From Acidobacteriaceae bacterium (GTDB taxonomy: Bacteria > Acidobacteriota > Terriglobia > Terriglobales > Acidobacteriaceae), in NCBI GenBank assembly GCA_025361625.1, contig JANYKL010000106.1, forward strand, positions 1-33,321: a stretch of DNA of 33,321 bases, given 5' to 3'. Below, in pieces: positions 7,254 to 14,935 of this stretch. Positions within the stretch are counted from its first letter, which is position 1; every line of letters starts with the position of its first letter. The position numbers were made by a program, and so were the translations under genes. The notes under the pieces were generated by a model, which had not been told where the DNA came from, made no database searches, and saw only the letters and a list, made by a program, of their open reading frames with translations.

Positions 7254-8294
7254 TTGGTGCACGACTCAACGGGCAACCTCTACGGCACCACCCCTATCGG
7301 TGGAACTAACAATGGAACCGTATTCGAGGTCAGCAGCCAAGGAACCGAAACGCTACTCCACATGTTCAGTGGAAAGGGGGATGGGTTTGGTCCTGGGGCG
7401 GGCTTGGTGATAGATGCGAGCGGAAATCTCTACGGCACTACGACCTACGGCGGTACTCATAACTTCGGGACAGTCTTTAAACTGAATAAGGCTGGCAAGA
7501 AGACTGTGCTTCACAACTTTAACGGCCCGGACGGGGCAAATCCCTGGGCTGATCTGGTTCGGGATGCAGCCGGCAATCTTTATGGGACTACTACCGCCGG
7601 CGGCAGCGGCAACTGCAATAGCGGAGGCGGATGCGGAACCGTGTTCATGGTAAGTGCGAATGGCACGGAGAAGGTTGTGCACAGTTTCGCGGGCGGCGTA
7701 GCGGATGGGCAGACTCCCTTTGCAGGGCTGCTTCGTGACGCGGCTGGCAATCTCTACGGTACAACTTATGGCGGCGGGACTGCAGGTTATGGAACGGTCT
7801 TCGAGCTGAGTGCGACGGGCATGGAAACCATTCTGCACAACTTCGCCGGCTATCCGACTGACGGTCAGGGTCCAGAGGCGGTATTGGTTCGGGACGCAGC
7901 AGGAAATCTCTACGGCACCACGGCGGAAGGTGGTGCTCATGCCTCCGGAACGGTGTTTAAGTTGAGTAAGATCGGCAAGGAGAAGTTACTCTACAGCTTT
8001 GGCAGCACAGGAACTGATGGGAAAAATCCTGCCGCAGGACTGGTCAGGGACACTGCCGGGAATCTTTACGGCACGACGGAGGCTGGGGGCGGGACGGGAT
8101 GCAATGGCAACGGGTGCGGAACCGTGTTCGAGTTAACAAGAGCGGGTGTCGAGAAGGTGCTGTACAGCTTTGATACGGCCAACGCGGGTGCAGTCCCGTT
8201 CGCAGCTTTGATCTTGGACGCAGCCGGAAACCTCTATGGGACGACCTCAAACGGAGGCGCCGGTTTCGGGACAGTCTTCAAAATCACACCGTAA
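7254..8294 (+). CDS. GloVer-type tandem repeat protein (5' end frameshifted)
   Basis: The 346 codons are almost entirely repeats of about 45-60 residues, each with the core L-V-x-D-x-x-GNLYGTT followed by GG and GTVF. The core occurs seven times. This is the TIGR03803 (Gloeobacter/Verrucomicrobia) repeat, predicted as a beta-propeller-like secreted or surface protein; function is unknown. The conventional start here, TTG at 7254, falls inside the first repeat and has no ribosome binding site. The coding frame extends upstream to about 7176 as PDVQAQSLTVLYEFTG, and the signal peptide lies in the other frame (7051-7200). The protein ends right after the last repeat with GTVFKITP; no PEP-CTERM or other anchor is seen. 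Nucleotide repeats follow the protein repeats and could recombine. Confidence 0.8.
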   Translation: MVHDSTGNLYGTTPIGGTNNGTVFEVSSQGTETLLHMFSGKGDGFGPGAGLVIDASGNLYGTTTYGGTHNFGTVFKLNKAGKKTVLHNFNGPDGANPWADLVRDAAGNLYGTTTAGGSGNCNSGGGCGTVFMVSANGTEKVVHSFAGGVADGQTPFAGLLRDAAGNLYGTTYGGGTAGYGTVFELSATGMETILHNFAGYPTDGQGPEAVLVRDAAGNLYGTTAEGGAHASGTVFKLSKIGKEKLLYSFGSTGTDGKNPAAGLVRDTAGNLYGTTEAGGGTGCNGNGCGTVFELTRAGVEKVLYSFDTANAGAVPFAALILDAAGNLYGTTSNGGAGFGTVFKITP

Positions 8295-8450
8295 GAGGCT
8301 ACAACCAGGGGATTCGCCAAATACAGGAAACGTCGTTGGCGTAAAACCGCCATTTCACTAACTACTCGCCTCACTGTTCTCATTCGAAAGCGATTGATTA
8401 GAGAATGGCAAGCTAGTTTTCGAGGCGCGCTCCCGGCGTATCATTCTCAC

Positions 8451-9818
8451 ATGTCATTTCCGACTCCCTCTTTAGGAGGACCGGCCGAGCGAGGACCGGC
8501 CGCGCTCGTTCTTTCTTTCGAAGAGGCCCGCCACACGGTAGAAAAGCACGCTAAGCGCCTCTCTGCGAACGGCCTCGACACCTTAGGCCTGTTACAAGCT
8601 CTGGGGCGGACTTTGGGGGAAGACATTGTTGCCGACCGAGATTTCCCTCCGTTCCCTCGGGCCGCTCGCGATGGCTACGCCGTCCGATCTGAAGACGTTG
8701 CCAATATCCCCTGTGAGCTTGAGGTTATCGGAGAACTGAAAGCTGGTGATTCGCCAGATGACATCCACGTAGGCCGCGCGCAAGCCGTTGCCATCATGAC
8801 CGGTGCAGCTCTGCCAAAGGGCTCCGACGCGATCGTGATGGTGGAACACACCGTAGCTCTGAGCAAGCCGTTCCCTCATGCCGTCTCAGCTCCAAAAGCG
8901 CTGATCGAAATCAGCCGCAGCGTAGTAAGGGGAGAAAATTTCGTTCCTCGCGCGGCGGAGGCCCGCGCAGGCAAAGTGCTACTAAGCCGAGGATATCGTT
9001 TCGATTACGCCGGGATCGCAATCGCCGCGTCGGTAGGAAAAAGCCGGGTCCAGGTCTACAAGCGCCCGCGAATCGCAATCCTTTCGACGGGAGACGAACT
9101 GGTTGGCATCGACGCCTCGCCCGGCCCAGAGCAGATTCGAAATTCAAACTCCTATTCTGTGGCCGCCCAGGTTCTCAAAGCCGGAGGAGAACCGGTTCAG
9201 TTGGCCATTGCTCCCGATGAACCACTCCGCCTGCGCTCGCTTATAGAAGAAGGGCTGACCGCTGATCTGCTACTCCTAACCGGCGGAGTCTCGATAGGAA
9301 AGTACGATCTGGTCGAGAAGGTTCTGACGGAGATGCAAGCCGAGTTCTATTTCACCGGCGCCAAGATTCAGCCGGGCAAGCCCGTCGTCTTCGGCTCTGT
9401 TCCTTGTGCAGCGAGCATTCGCCCGAGCTTGTCCGCACAAAATTCACCATCCTCGAGAGCAACGGAGTCCGCGTCCGCAAGAAAATATTTCATCGGCCTT
9501 CCGGGCAATCCTGTCTCAACCATGGTGACCTTCGAACTTTTCGCCAAACCAGTCGTAACTGCGTTGTCAGGAGCCACACCCATCCCGCTCTTCTTTCCAA
9601 GCGCCCGACTAAAATCTGAAATCAGAACGAAAACAGGCCTGAAAAGATTTCTCCCTGCAATCCTCACCGGCGAATTTGAACACGCCGAAGTTGAACTTGC
9701 CGGCTGGCATGGCTCAGGAGATATCGCGGCCCTCGCTCGAGCAAACTGCTACATCGTCATCCCACCGGACCTAGAACGAATCGAGGCAGGAGAATACGTC
9801 TCGCTGCTGATGTCGTAG
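8451..9818 (+). CDS. moeA: Molybdopterin molybdenumtransferase MoeA
   Basis: MoeA inserts molybdate into adenylated molybdopterin, the last step of molybdenum cofactor synthesis. The 455 residues hold the N-terminal domain with PPFPRAARDGYAVR, the MoCF-binding domain with RIAILSTGDELV, LLTGGVSIGKYD (near 275-285) and FIGLPGNPVS (near 347-356), and the C-terminal beta domain with GSGDIAAL. Between KPVVFG and FIGLPGNP there is an extra Ser/Ala-rich segment of about 25-30 residues that usual MoeA proteins lack, probably a surface loop. ATG 8451 is chosen over a TTG 57 nt upstream; there is no Shine-Dalgarno, but TATCAT sits 6 nt before the ATG, so the mRNA may be leaderless. It is followed 42 nt later by moaC and heads the cofactor cluster. 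Confidence 0.95.
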   Translation: MSFPTPSLGGPAERGPAALVLSFEEARHTVEKHAKRLSANGLDTLGLLQALGRTLGEDIVADRDFPPFPRAARDGYAVRSEDVANIPCELEVIGELKAGDSPDDIHVGRAQAVAIMTGAALPKGSDAIVMVEHTVALSKPFPHAVSAPKALIEISRSVVRGENFVPRAAEARAGKVLLSRGYRFDYAGIAIAASVGKSRVQVYKRPRIAILSTGDELVGIDASPGPEQIRNSNSYSVAAQVLKAGGEPVQLAIAPDEPLRLRSLIEEGLTADLLLLTGGVSIGKYDLVEKVLTEMQAEFYFTGAKIQPGKPVVFGSVPCAASIRPSLSAQNSPSSRATESASARKYFIGLPGNPVSTMVTFELFAKPVVTALSGATPIPLFFPSARLKSEIRTKTGLKRFLPAILTGEFEHAEVELAGWHGSGDIAALARANCYIVIPPDLERIEAGEYVSLLMS

Positions 9819-9860
9819 GCAAAACATACGCCTTCGCCGAAGTGCGATACCCTGTAGCTG

Positions 9861-10352
9861 ATGCCGAAGAAAGCTTCTCGTCTCTCCCATTACGATGCCG
9901 AAGGCAAGGCGCGGATGGTAGATGTGTCGGCCAAGAGTCGCACGCTTCGAGAAGCCGAGGCGAGCGCCTTTGTTTTGATGGCGCAGAATGTTTTGCGCGC
10001 TCTACCGGAAAACCCCAAGGGAGACCCGCTTGAAACAGCTCGCATTGCCGGAATTATGGCGGCAAAACGAACGGCGGATCTCATTCCGATGTGCCACCCC
10101 TTGCCGCTGTCGCACATTGCTGTGACCTTGCGCGTGTGCGAAAATGGCGTTTCTATCGCCACAAAAGTCAAAACGACGAGCGAGACCGGCGTTGAGATGG
10201 AGGCCCTGGTAGCGGCCAGCGTCGCCGCTCTTACCGTGTATGACATGTGCAAGGCGCTCGATAAAGGCATCGAGATTCGAGAAGTAGTGTTGCAGCGCAA
10301 GTCGGGTGGAAAGAGCGGAGACTACCGGCGAAGCGCGAAGGCAGGAAAATAA
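9861..10352 (+). CDS. moaC: Cyclic pyranopterin monophosphate synthase MoaC
   Basis: MoaC, with MoaA, converts GTP to cyclic pyranopterin monophosphate, the first step of molybdenum cofactor synthesis. The 163 residues match the family length. Diagnostic motifs are MVDVSAK (19-25), AAKRTADLIPMCHPLPLSH (67-85), TSETGVEMEAL (106-116) and YDMCKALDK (127-135). Asp128 and Lys131 correspond to the catalytic pair known in E. coli MoaC. No moaA is in the window, so the first enzyme is encoded elsewhere. TACCCT lies 7 nt before the start codon and no clear Shine-Dalgarno is present. The response regulator gene starts 12 nt after its stop. Confidence 0.97.
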   Translation: MPKKASRLSHYDAEGKARMVDVSAKSRTLREAEASAFVLMAQNVLRALPENPKGDPLETARIAGIMAAKRTADLIPMCHPLPLSHIAVTLRVCENGVSIATKVKTTSETGVEMEALVAASVAALTVYDMCKALDKGIEIREVVLQRKSGGKSGDYRRSAKAGK

Positions 10353-10364
10353 GCTTCCTAATTT

Positions 10365-11123
10365 ATGGCGAGCAACGTCAAAATTCTGCTGGTGGATGAC
10401 AATCCCATGGTGCTGAGCATGCTTCAACAGGCGCTCGCTCCCATGGGTGATGTGGCAATCGCCAGTGACGGCGCGGACGCCCTGCTCAAAGCGGTCGATG
10501 ACCTCCCCGACGTTCTTATTAGCGACTACCGCATGCCCGGGATGGACGGCCGTCAGCTGCTGGAAAAGCTCAAGAGCCGCCCTGCAACTTCGGGGATAGC
10601 CGTCATCCTGATGGCCAGCAAAGCGGACATCAGCGAACGCCTGTCGATGGCGGATCCGATCGAAGACTACATCGAGAAGCCATTCTTTCTGAAAGATGCT
10701 ACCCACAAGATCAAGCGCGTGGTCGACCGCATTGCCCTCGAAAAGCTGAGCAAAGCTGCCTCGTCCGACGGAGTTTTGCGTGGAAATCTCACTCAGATGA
10801 ATGTGATCGATCTGGTGCAGTCACTCGAAATGGGCCGCAAGAGTTGCCTTCTTACCATGACCAAGGGCGACGAAAAGTGCGAAATTTATTTTAATCAGGG
10901 CCAGGCGAAGCACGCCGCCTACGGTGCGGTCTCCGGCGATGAAGCTGTATTCAAAGTGCTGCGTTGGACGGAAGGAAACTTTCAGATCAATTTCAACGGC
11001 AAGTCGGCGCTTGAAACTACGACCTTGAATACACAAGGCCTTCTGATGGAAGGATTAAGACTTCTGGACGAAGCGCAGCGCGATGCCGCTGCCGAGGGTG
11101 AAGATGTCCTCCTTGACACCTGA
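10365..11123 (+). CDS. REC-DUF4388 response regulator
   Basis: This 252-residue protein has an N-terminal receiver domain: acidic pair Asp11-Asp12 (LLVDDNP), phosphoacceptor Asp54 (ISDYRMPGMDG), Ser85 and Lys105 (EKPFF). A DUF4388 (PATAN-type) domain follows at about 133-240, opening with LRGNLTQMNVIDLVQSLEMG and containing the typical IYFNQGQAKHAAYG and GDEAVFKVLRWTEGNF. There is no DNA-binding output domain, so it likely signals through protein interaction, as in gliding or pilus-type pathways. It is 12 nt behind moaC, and its last 20 nt overlap the preferred start of mogA/moaB, so it is embedded in the molybdenum cofactor operon. No histidine kinase is nearby. Confidence 0.9.
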   Translation: MASNVKILLVDDNPMVLSMLQQALAPMGDVAIASDGADALLKAVDDLPDVLISDYRMPGMDGRQLLEKLKSRPATSGIAVILMASKADISERLSMADPIEDYIEKPFFLKDATHKIKRVVDRIALEKLSKAASSDGVLRGNLTQMNVIDLVQSLEMGRKSCLLTMTKGDEKCEIYFNQGQAKHAAYGAVSGDEAVFKVLRWTEGNFQINFNGKSALETTTLNTQGLLMEGLRLLDEAQRDAAAEGEDVLLDT

Positions 11124-11646
11124 TCCTGATATTGACACGAAGATCCCGCCAATCCTCAAACCGGGAAAACCTTCGGCTGCGGTCCTCACCGTCAGCGATT
11201 CGTGCTCTCGTGGCGAAAAAGAAGATTTGTCCGGTCCCGCCGTGGTCCAGACGCTCGAACTGCACCGTTTTCGAGTTGTAGGCACCAGCGTGATTGCGGA
11301 TGACAGAACATCTATTGAATCGAAGTTGATTGATCTCTGCGGCTCGGCCGAACTTGTGATTACGACCGGAGGAACCGGAATCGCGCCGCGCGACGTGACG
11401 CCCGAGGCTACCATTGCGGTTTGCGATCGCTTGGTTGAGGGGGTTGCGGAGCAAATGCGTTTGGCAGGGGGCTCCAAGACTCGTTTCGCAGCATTAAGCC
11501 GCGGGGTGTGCGGGGTGCGAGGCACTAGCCTGGTCTTGAACCTACCGGGCAGTCCGTCGGGAGCGGTCGAGTCGCTCGACGCGGTCATCGAAATTCTGCC
11601 GCATGCGCTCGAGTTGATTGCCGGCCATACGCAACACAAGCACTGA
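11104..11646 (+). CDS. MogA/MoaB-family molybdopterin adenylyltransferase
   Basis: This protein of about 180 residues has the MoCF-binding fold that adenylates molybdopterin before MoeA acts. Motifs are AAVLTVSDSCSRG near the N-terminus, LVITTGGTGIAPRDVTPEA (about 84-102, including the conserved Asp) and LNLPGSPSGAVESL near the C-terminus. The family cannot be split between MogA and MoaB by eye, though TTGGTG followed by PRD fits both. ATG 11104 has GAGGGTGA a few nt upstream and is preferred over ATG 11083. It overlaps the end of the response regulator gene by 20 nt, which suggests translational coupling. With moeA and moaC it forms the cofactor cluster. Confidence 0.92.
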   Translation: MSSLTPDPDIDTKIPPILKPGKPSAAVLTVSDSCSRGEKEDLSGPAVVQTLELHRFRVVGTSVIADDRTSIESKLIDLCGSAELVITTGGTGIAPRDVTPEATIAVCDRLVEGVAEQMRLAGGSKTRFAALSRGVCGVRGTSLVLNLPGSPSGAVESLDAVIEILPHALELIAGHTQHKH

Positions 11647-11688
11647 GTGGAATTCGAGCGATTTTCCCCTTCGCGCTAAACTGTCAGA

Positions 11689-12333
11689 TTGAATAAGCTT
11701 AAACATCTTATCCACGCCTACGGCGACTGGATCAGGCATGTTCTCGCGCCGTTAGGTCCGTGGGGAATGCTCGCCTTCGCCGCTGTAGATGGCTCCTTCA
11801 TCGGCCTTCCACTGGATGCGATTTTCGTCGGCTACATTTATAACGACCGCGCGCGCTTCCTGTTGTATGTGGTGCTGGCTTCGGCCGGTTCGGCTCTCGG
11901 AAGCATCGTTCTTTACATCGTGGGCTACACCGGAGGCGAAGTTCTTTTGCGAAAACGCCTCTCTCCGCAACGCTTCGAAAAAATTCATGCTTCGTTCGAG
12001 CGCCATGAATTCTGGGCGCTGATGTTTCCCGCCATGCTGCCGCCACCTGCTCCATTCAAAATCGTAGTGCTTGCGGCAGCCGCCTTCGAAATGGATTTCT
12101 GGCATTTTCTTCTGGCAATCTTCGCCGGGCGCTTCGTCCGCTTTCTTATCGAAGCCATCCTGACAGTCTATTTCGGCCCCGGAATCATCATCGTAGCCGC
12201 AAACTTGTTTAAACATCATCTCTGGTGGATCTTGCTGGTGGTGGGCCTTTTGCTTCTGGCTTGGCTGGAGCAGCGCCGCAGGAAGCACCCAATTGGAGAG
12301 GGTGACACCCATAAGACCTCTGGAGTTGACTAG
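11689..12333 (+). CDS. DedA/YqaA-family (VTT domain) membrane protein
   Basis: This 214-residue protein has about five hydrophobic segments and the VTT/SNARE-associated domain features: GSFIGLPLDAIFVGYI near the N-terminus, the GSALGSIVLYIVGYTGGE stretch, and PPPAPFKIVVLAAAAFEM followed by FWHFLLAIFAGRFVRF. DedA/YqaA proteins are inner-membrane proteins; related members act as undecaprenyl-phosphate or phospholipid flippases, but this subgroup is not assigned. The start is a TTG at 11689 without Shine-Dalgarno; TAAACT lies 6 nt before it. The next ATG (11767) would remove the first amphipathic segment. It lies 42 nt after mogA/moaB and could be cotranscribed. Confidence 0.85.
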   Translation: MNKLKHLIHAYGDWIRHVLAPLGPWGMLAFAAVDGSFIGLPLDAIFVGYIYNDRARFLLYVVLASAGSALGSIVLYIVGYTGGEVLLRKRLSPQRFEKIHASFERHEFWALMFPAMLPPPAPFKIVVLAAAAFEMDFWHFLLAIFAGRFVRFLIEAILTVYFGPGIIIVAANLFKHHLWWILLVVGLLLLAWLEQRRRKHPIGEGDTHKTSGVD

Positions 12334-12390
12334 GACAGGTTTGGAGAGATGCCGACTATTTTCGGCAGGAAATTCAGAGCTGAAGTGCGG

Positions 12391-12412
12391 GGACGGGCGA
12401 ACTCGCCCGTCC
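12391..12412. repeat. Perfect GC-rich inverted repeat between convergent genes
   Basis: GGACGGGCG (12391-12399) and CGCCCGTCC (12404-12412) form a 9-bp perfect hairpin with loop AACT. Neither strand has a T-tract after it. It sits between the YqaA-like gene (plus) and the DUF6580 gene (minus), so it could slow transcription or protect 3' ends from both sides. From memory, GACGGGCG...CGCCCGTC hairpins recur in acidobacterial intergenic DNA; only one copy was noticed here. Confidence 0.65.
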
Positions 12413-12429
12413 TGGAAGATGCGGCCCGA

Positions 12430-12452
12430 TTAACGAATATTGGTTAACGAAT
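12430..12452. repeat. Paired TTAACGAAT direct repeat at the DUF6580 gene end
   Basis: TTAACGAAT occurs at 12430-12438 and again at 12444-12452. The second copy contains the stop codon of the minus-strand DUF6580 gene. The same 9-mer is paired in the same way at the end of the immunity gene (16070-16093). Confidence 0.7.
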
Positions 12453-12980
12453 CATTGCAGCACGCTGCGGCGCTGGTTCGGGTGGCGCCAAGGATGCAAC
12501 CAGCGCTGGAATTCCGAAGAACACGGCGGTGAACAGCATGTCGCCGGCAAGCCCGCGCTGAAAGAAAGGCCATCCCGCGGCATAGCACGTCATGAGGCCC
12601 GACATCGTCTTCGGGTACATATTCCAGCACGACCAGACGGCAAAGTTGCTCAGCACAAAGAACGAAACCGAACTTGCCAGCGCCGCTCCCCCAATTCGGA
12701 GCCAATGGCGATTCTCGCATAGCGTCGTGCCTAGCCACAAAATCGCCGCGTACCAGGCCCAGGTCACGAAGTGATCCCATGAAAACTGGTAAGCGTAAAC
12801 CAACTTCGTCAGGATAACGTCCGAAACAGCGAGAAGAGCGAAGGGAACCCAGATCTGGCGTCGCGATCCGCGCGCGCCAAAGTAGAGGAGCGCCGCCGCC
12901 ACTGGCGTGAGGTTCCACGGGTGGGGCATAAAGGGCATTCGCGCCAGAATGGCGAAAACTACAAATAAATAAGCCAGCAT
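12444..12980 (-). CDS. DUF6580-like integral membrane protein
   Basis: This 178-residue protein has about five membrane segments (MLAYLFVVFAILAR; TPVAAALLYFGA; WVPFALLAVSDVILTKL; YAAILWLGTTL; ALASSVSFFVLSNFAVW). The sequence NLTPVAAALLYFGARGSRR and the SNFAVWS...YPKT...CYAAGWPFF stretch match what I recall of DUF6580, a family related to ECF-transporter-like membrane proteins. The substrate is unknown. An AGGAG six nt before ATG 12980 decides the start over an ATG at 13019. It points toward the YqaA-like gene and away from the lipid kinase, with 89 bp between the kinase stop and this start. Confidence 0.8.
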   Translation of the reverse strand: MLAYLFVVFAILARMPFMPHPWNLTPVAAALLYFGARGSRRQIWVPFALLAVSDVILTKLVYAYQFSWDHFVTWAWYAAILWLGTTLCENRHWLRIGGAALASSVSFFVLSNFAVWSCWNMYPKTMSGLMTCYAAGWPFFQRGLAGDMLFTAVFFGIPALVASLAPPEPAPQRAAMIR

Positions 12981-13069
12981 CGTTCGCTCCTGAAAAGGTT
13001 CGCTTCTCAAATAGTCCAACTAGATTGTGGCGCGAGCGCATGATGGGCGTCAAGGACTCGTCCCGGCAA

Positions 13070-14056
13070 TCATTTTGCCGCAGAAGGGATAATCAACGAC
13101 AGCGCATCGGGAACCATCATCATTCGAGCCGGCAAGCAGCCGATCAATTCACCGTCAGCTTCAACGTAGACACGGTCGCGAAGAATGTCCCCCGCGTCGG
13201 ACCCTTGTTTATCTTCAGCATTAACATTATTTTTTCCCGGTAAGCGGCATTCGATTTCGGAGCAATTCACCAGATCGATACCCTCGATAGTCCACTGGCG
13301 CCCGAGCAACGCTCCCGCGACATAGCGCAGATAAGCTTGGCGGCTATCGGTCTTGCACATGACTGTGCGGAGGTCCTCGCAATCGAGGGATGCGCCCGGA
13401 ACCAATTCTCGCAGGATATTTCCGAAAAACCGAATTCTAACCGCCAGCAATTCCGTCAGTAGAGCTTGGTGCCAAGCCCCATCTTGATTCTTGTACTCAA
13501 CCTCGAAACGCCGCATGCGATGCGTCGCCCAAAGATGCCAAGCCTTGAGATAGTATCCAGCCATTCCAGACTTGCTTTTCAGCTCAGCTGTCAACTTATA
13601 GAAAAGATGAGCGTCGACTCCAACCCCGGCGGCCACCGTGAAATAACGGGCGTTGCGTTTGCCATTGAAGTCTTCGTATTCTACGCGCCCGAGCGCGACC
13701 CGGCGTGCGCTCCCCTCGATCGCTGCTTTTGCCGCCTGGTGGGGACGAAGAGGAACTCCAAGATCATGCGCCAGAGCGTTTGCGGTGCCAAACGGGAGCA
13801 CCGCGAGCGATACTGCGGTGCCCGCCAATCCTTGAATGACGTCGTTAATCGTCCCATCTCCCCCGCAGGCAAAGACGGTGTCGGTGCCGGCGGCGACAGC
13901 CAATCGGGCCTTGTCGGTCGCCTCCTGGCTAGAGCCGCAAACCGTGAGTTCGGTATGCACCCCCGCGCTTTGAATGACCCTGACGGCATGGTTCAGCTCG
14001 GCGTGGCGGCTCCGCCGACCGGAGTTTGGATTGAAAAGAATTGTAGCTTTGCGCAT
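13070..14056 (-). CDS. Diacylglycerol/lipid kinase family protein
   Basis: This 328-residue protein belongs to the DAGK catalytic-domain family (DgkB, YegS, BmrU relatives), which phosphorylates diacylglycerol or related lipids with ATP at the membrane face. The nucleotide-binding motif GGDGTINDV is at 65-73 and LPFGTANALAHDLGVP at 87-102. The N-terminal ILFNPNSGRRSR (7-18) is also typical. The C-terminal half forms the beta-sandwich domain and ends with VEADGELIGCLPARM, the usual closing motif. The exact lipid cannot be told from sequence. The start at 14056 has GCGGGGA immediately upstream. It diverges from the Trm112-like gene with only 55 bp between the starts, so their promoters overlap. 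Confidence 0.92.
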   Translation of the reverse strand: MRKATILFNPNSGRRSRHAELNHAVRVIQSAGVHTELTVCGSSQEATDKARLAVAAGTDTVFACGGDGTINDVIQGLAGTAVSLAVLPFGTANALAHDLGVPLRPHQAAKAAIEGSARRVALGRVEYEDFNGKRNARYFTVAAGVGVDAHLFYKLTAELKSKSGMAGYYLKAWHLWATHRMRRFEVEYKNQDGAWHQALLTELLAVRIRFFGNILRELVPGASLDCEDLRTVMCKTDSRQAYLRYVAGALLGRQWTIEGIDLVNCSEIECRLPGKNNVNAEDKQGSDAGDILRDRVYVEADGELIGCLPARMMMVPDALSLIIPSAAK

Positions 14057-14075
14057 TCCCCGCTCGTTGATATTA

Positions 14076-14102
14076 CTGACACTATCTACTACTCGCTATA
14101 AT
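14076..14102 (+). promoter_or_regulatory. Promoter for a leaderless Trm112-like mRNA
   Basis: CTGACA (14076-14081) and a perfect TATAAT (14097-14102) are 15 bp apart. The ATG at 14112 is 9 nt after the -10 box and there is no Shine-Dalgarno, so the transcript probably starts at or within a few nt of the start codon. Confidence 0.65.
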
Positions 14103-14111
14103 GTACCCTCT

Positions 14112-14282
14112 ATGGTGTCCCAAGACCTTCTCGACATGCTCGTCTGCCCGCTTTGCAAGAAACCAGTAGCCCTGACTGAAGGTAATAAGGGGCTGAAGTG
14201 CGGCGTCTGCCGACGTGTTTACCCGATTCAGGACGACATTCCAATCATGCTCATCGATTCCGCGACAATTGACCCTGCCTGA
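14112..14282 (+). CDS. Trm112/UPF0434-family zinc-binding small protein
   Basis: This 56-residue protein is too short to be called reliably by length alone, but it carries the full Trm112 pattern: LLDMLVCPLCKKPV with Cys12 and Cys15, LKCGVCRRVYPI with Cys30 and Cys33, then DDIPIMLIDSA. In bacteria this family (YcaR type) is a zinc-ribbon-like protein often beside lipid A or cofactor genes; eukaryotic and archaeal Trm112 activates methyltransferases. Here the partner is not known. It is transcribed divergently from the lipid kinase gene from a promoter at 14076-14102. Reading continues open for about 70 codons past its TGA and includes a hydrophobic helix (see findings). Confidence 0.88.
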   Translation: MVSQDLLDMLVCPLCKKPVALTEGNKGLKCGVCRRVYPIQDDIPIMLIDSATIDPA

Positions 14283-14544
14283 GGGGGCGACCGACAAACT
14301 TCGTCGCTTCCGCGTTGGGCCAACGACATTAAGTGTCAGTCCCAAACCGGCCGACCGATTGGTGCGATTGTTTTTATTCTCACCCTCCTACTCACAACCT
14401 TTTGCATCTTCCTGCGTTCTAAGCAGGTTGGACGTCGAACGCTGAAAACGGGGGCCGTACCAAAGTTACGGCACATCGATTGCTGTAACGTAATTGCCTG
14501 CCGATGAATCTAAACATGAGGCAGGCACGGAGGCGCAGGTGGGG

Positions 14545-14781
14545 ATGGCGATGAAAGAGCGATTTACGGCGACCGAGCTTTGCGCCTTGAGAAATGACTT
14601 GATCGAGGGCGGGATGATAGATTCGCGGGAAGCCGCGGAACTGCTTCAGGTTTTCCTCGCGGGCCGCGGCTATGGCGTTTCTCCAGAAGCTGCAATTGAT
14701 GCAGCAGGCAGAGTTGAAATTTCAGGTTGTTCCCTCCCGGTATTGGAGCGTGAACTCGAAGGTCTGGCTTGGGTAATGTAG
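14545..14781 (+). CDS. Small protein of unknown function
   Basis: A 78-residue protein from ATG 14545; GGAGG at 14529 and a GGTGGGG just upstream support this start over a TTG at 14494. The sequence is mostly helical and acidic, with ATELCALRNDLIEGGMIDS, AAELLQVFLAGRGYGVSPE and a C-terminal Leu-rich stretch; no signal peptide or membrane segment. I do not recognise a named domain, though similar small proteins occur in Acidobacteriota as I recall. It stands alone between the Trm112-like gene and the toxin gene. The 260 bp before it contain only the open frame after Trm112. Confidence 0.6.
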   Translation: MAMKERFTATELCALRNDLIEGGMIDSREAAELLQVFLAGRGYGVSPEAAIDAAGRVEISGCSLPVLERELEGLAWVM

Positions 14782-14935
14782 GTTGCCGAAAAATATAACG
14801 AGGTTTTAGCAGACTCATCACTCCTTAAGCGGCAGTTTATTAACGCCGGTCGAAACGCCTGGCGTTTCTATTTGCCCTCCCATTGATCACTCCCCAATTC
14901 AGCATTATCTGCGGCGGTGGACTATTCTTGTGTCC

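Noticed and set aside
7254-7256. TTG at 7254 as the true start of the GloVer protein
   Set aside because: It lies inside the first repeat; coding sequence of the same frame extends upstream to about 7176 and the signal peptide is in another frame.
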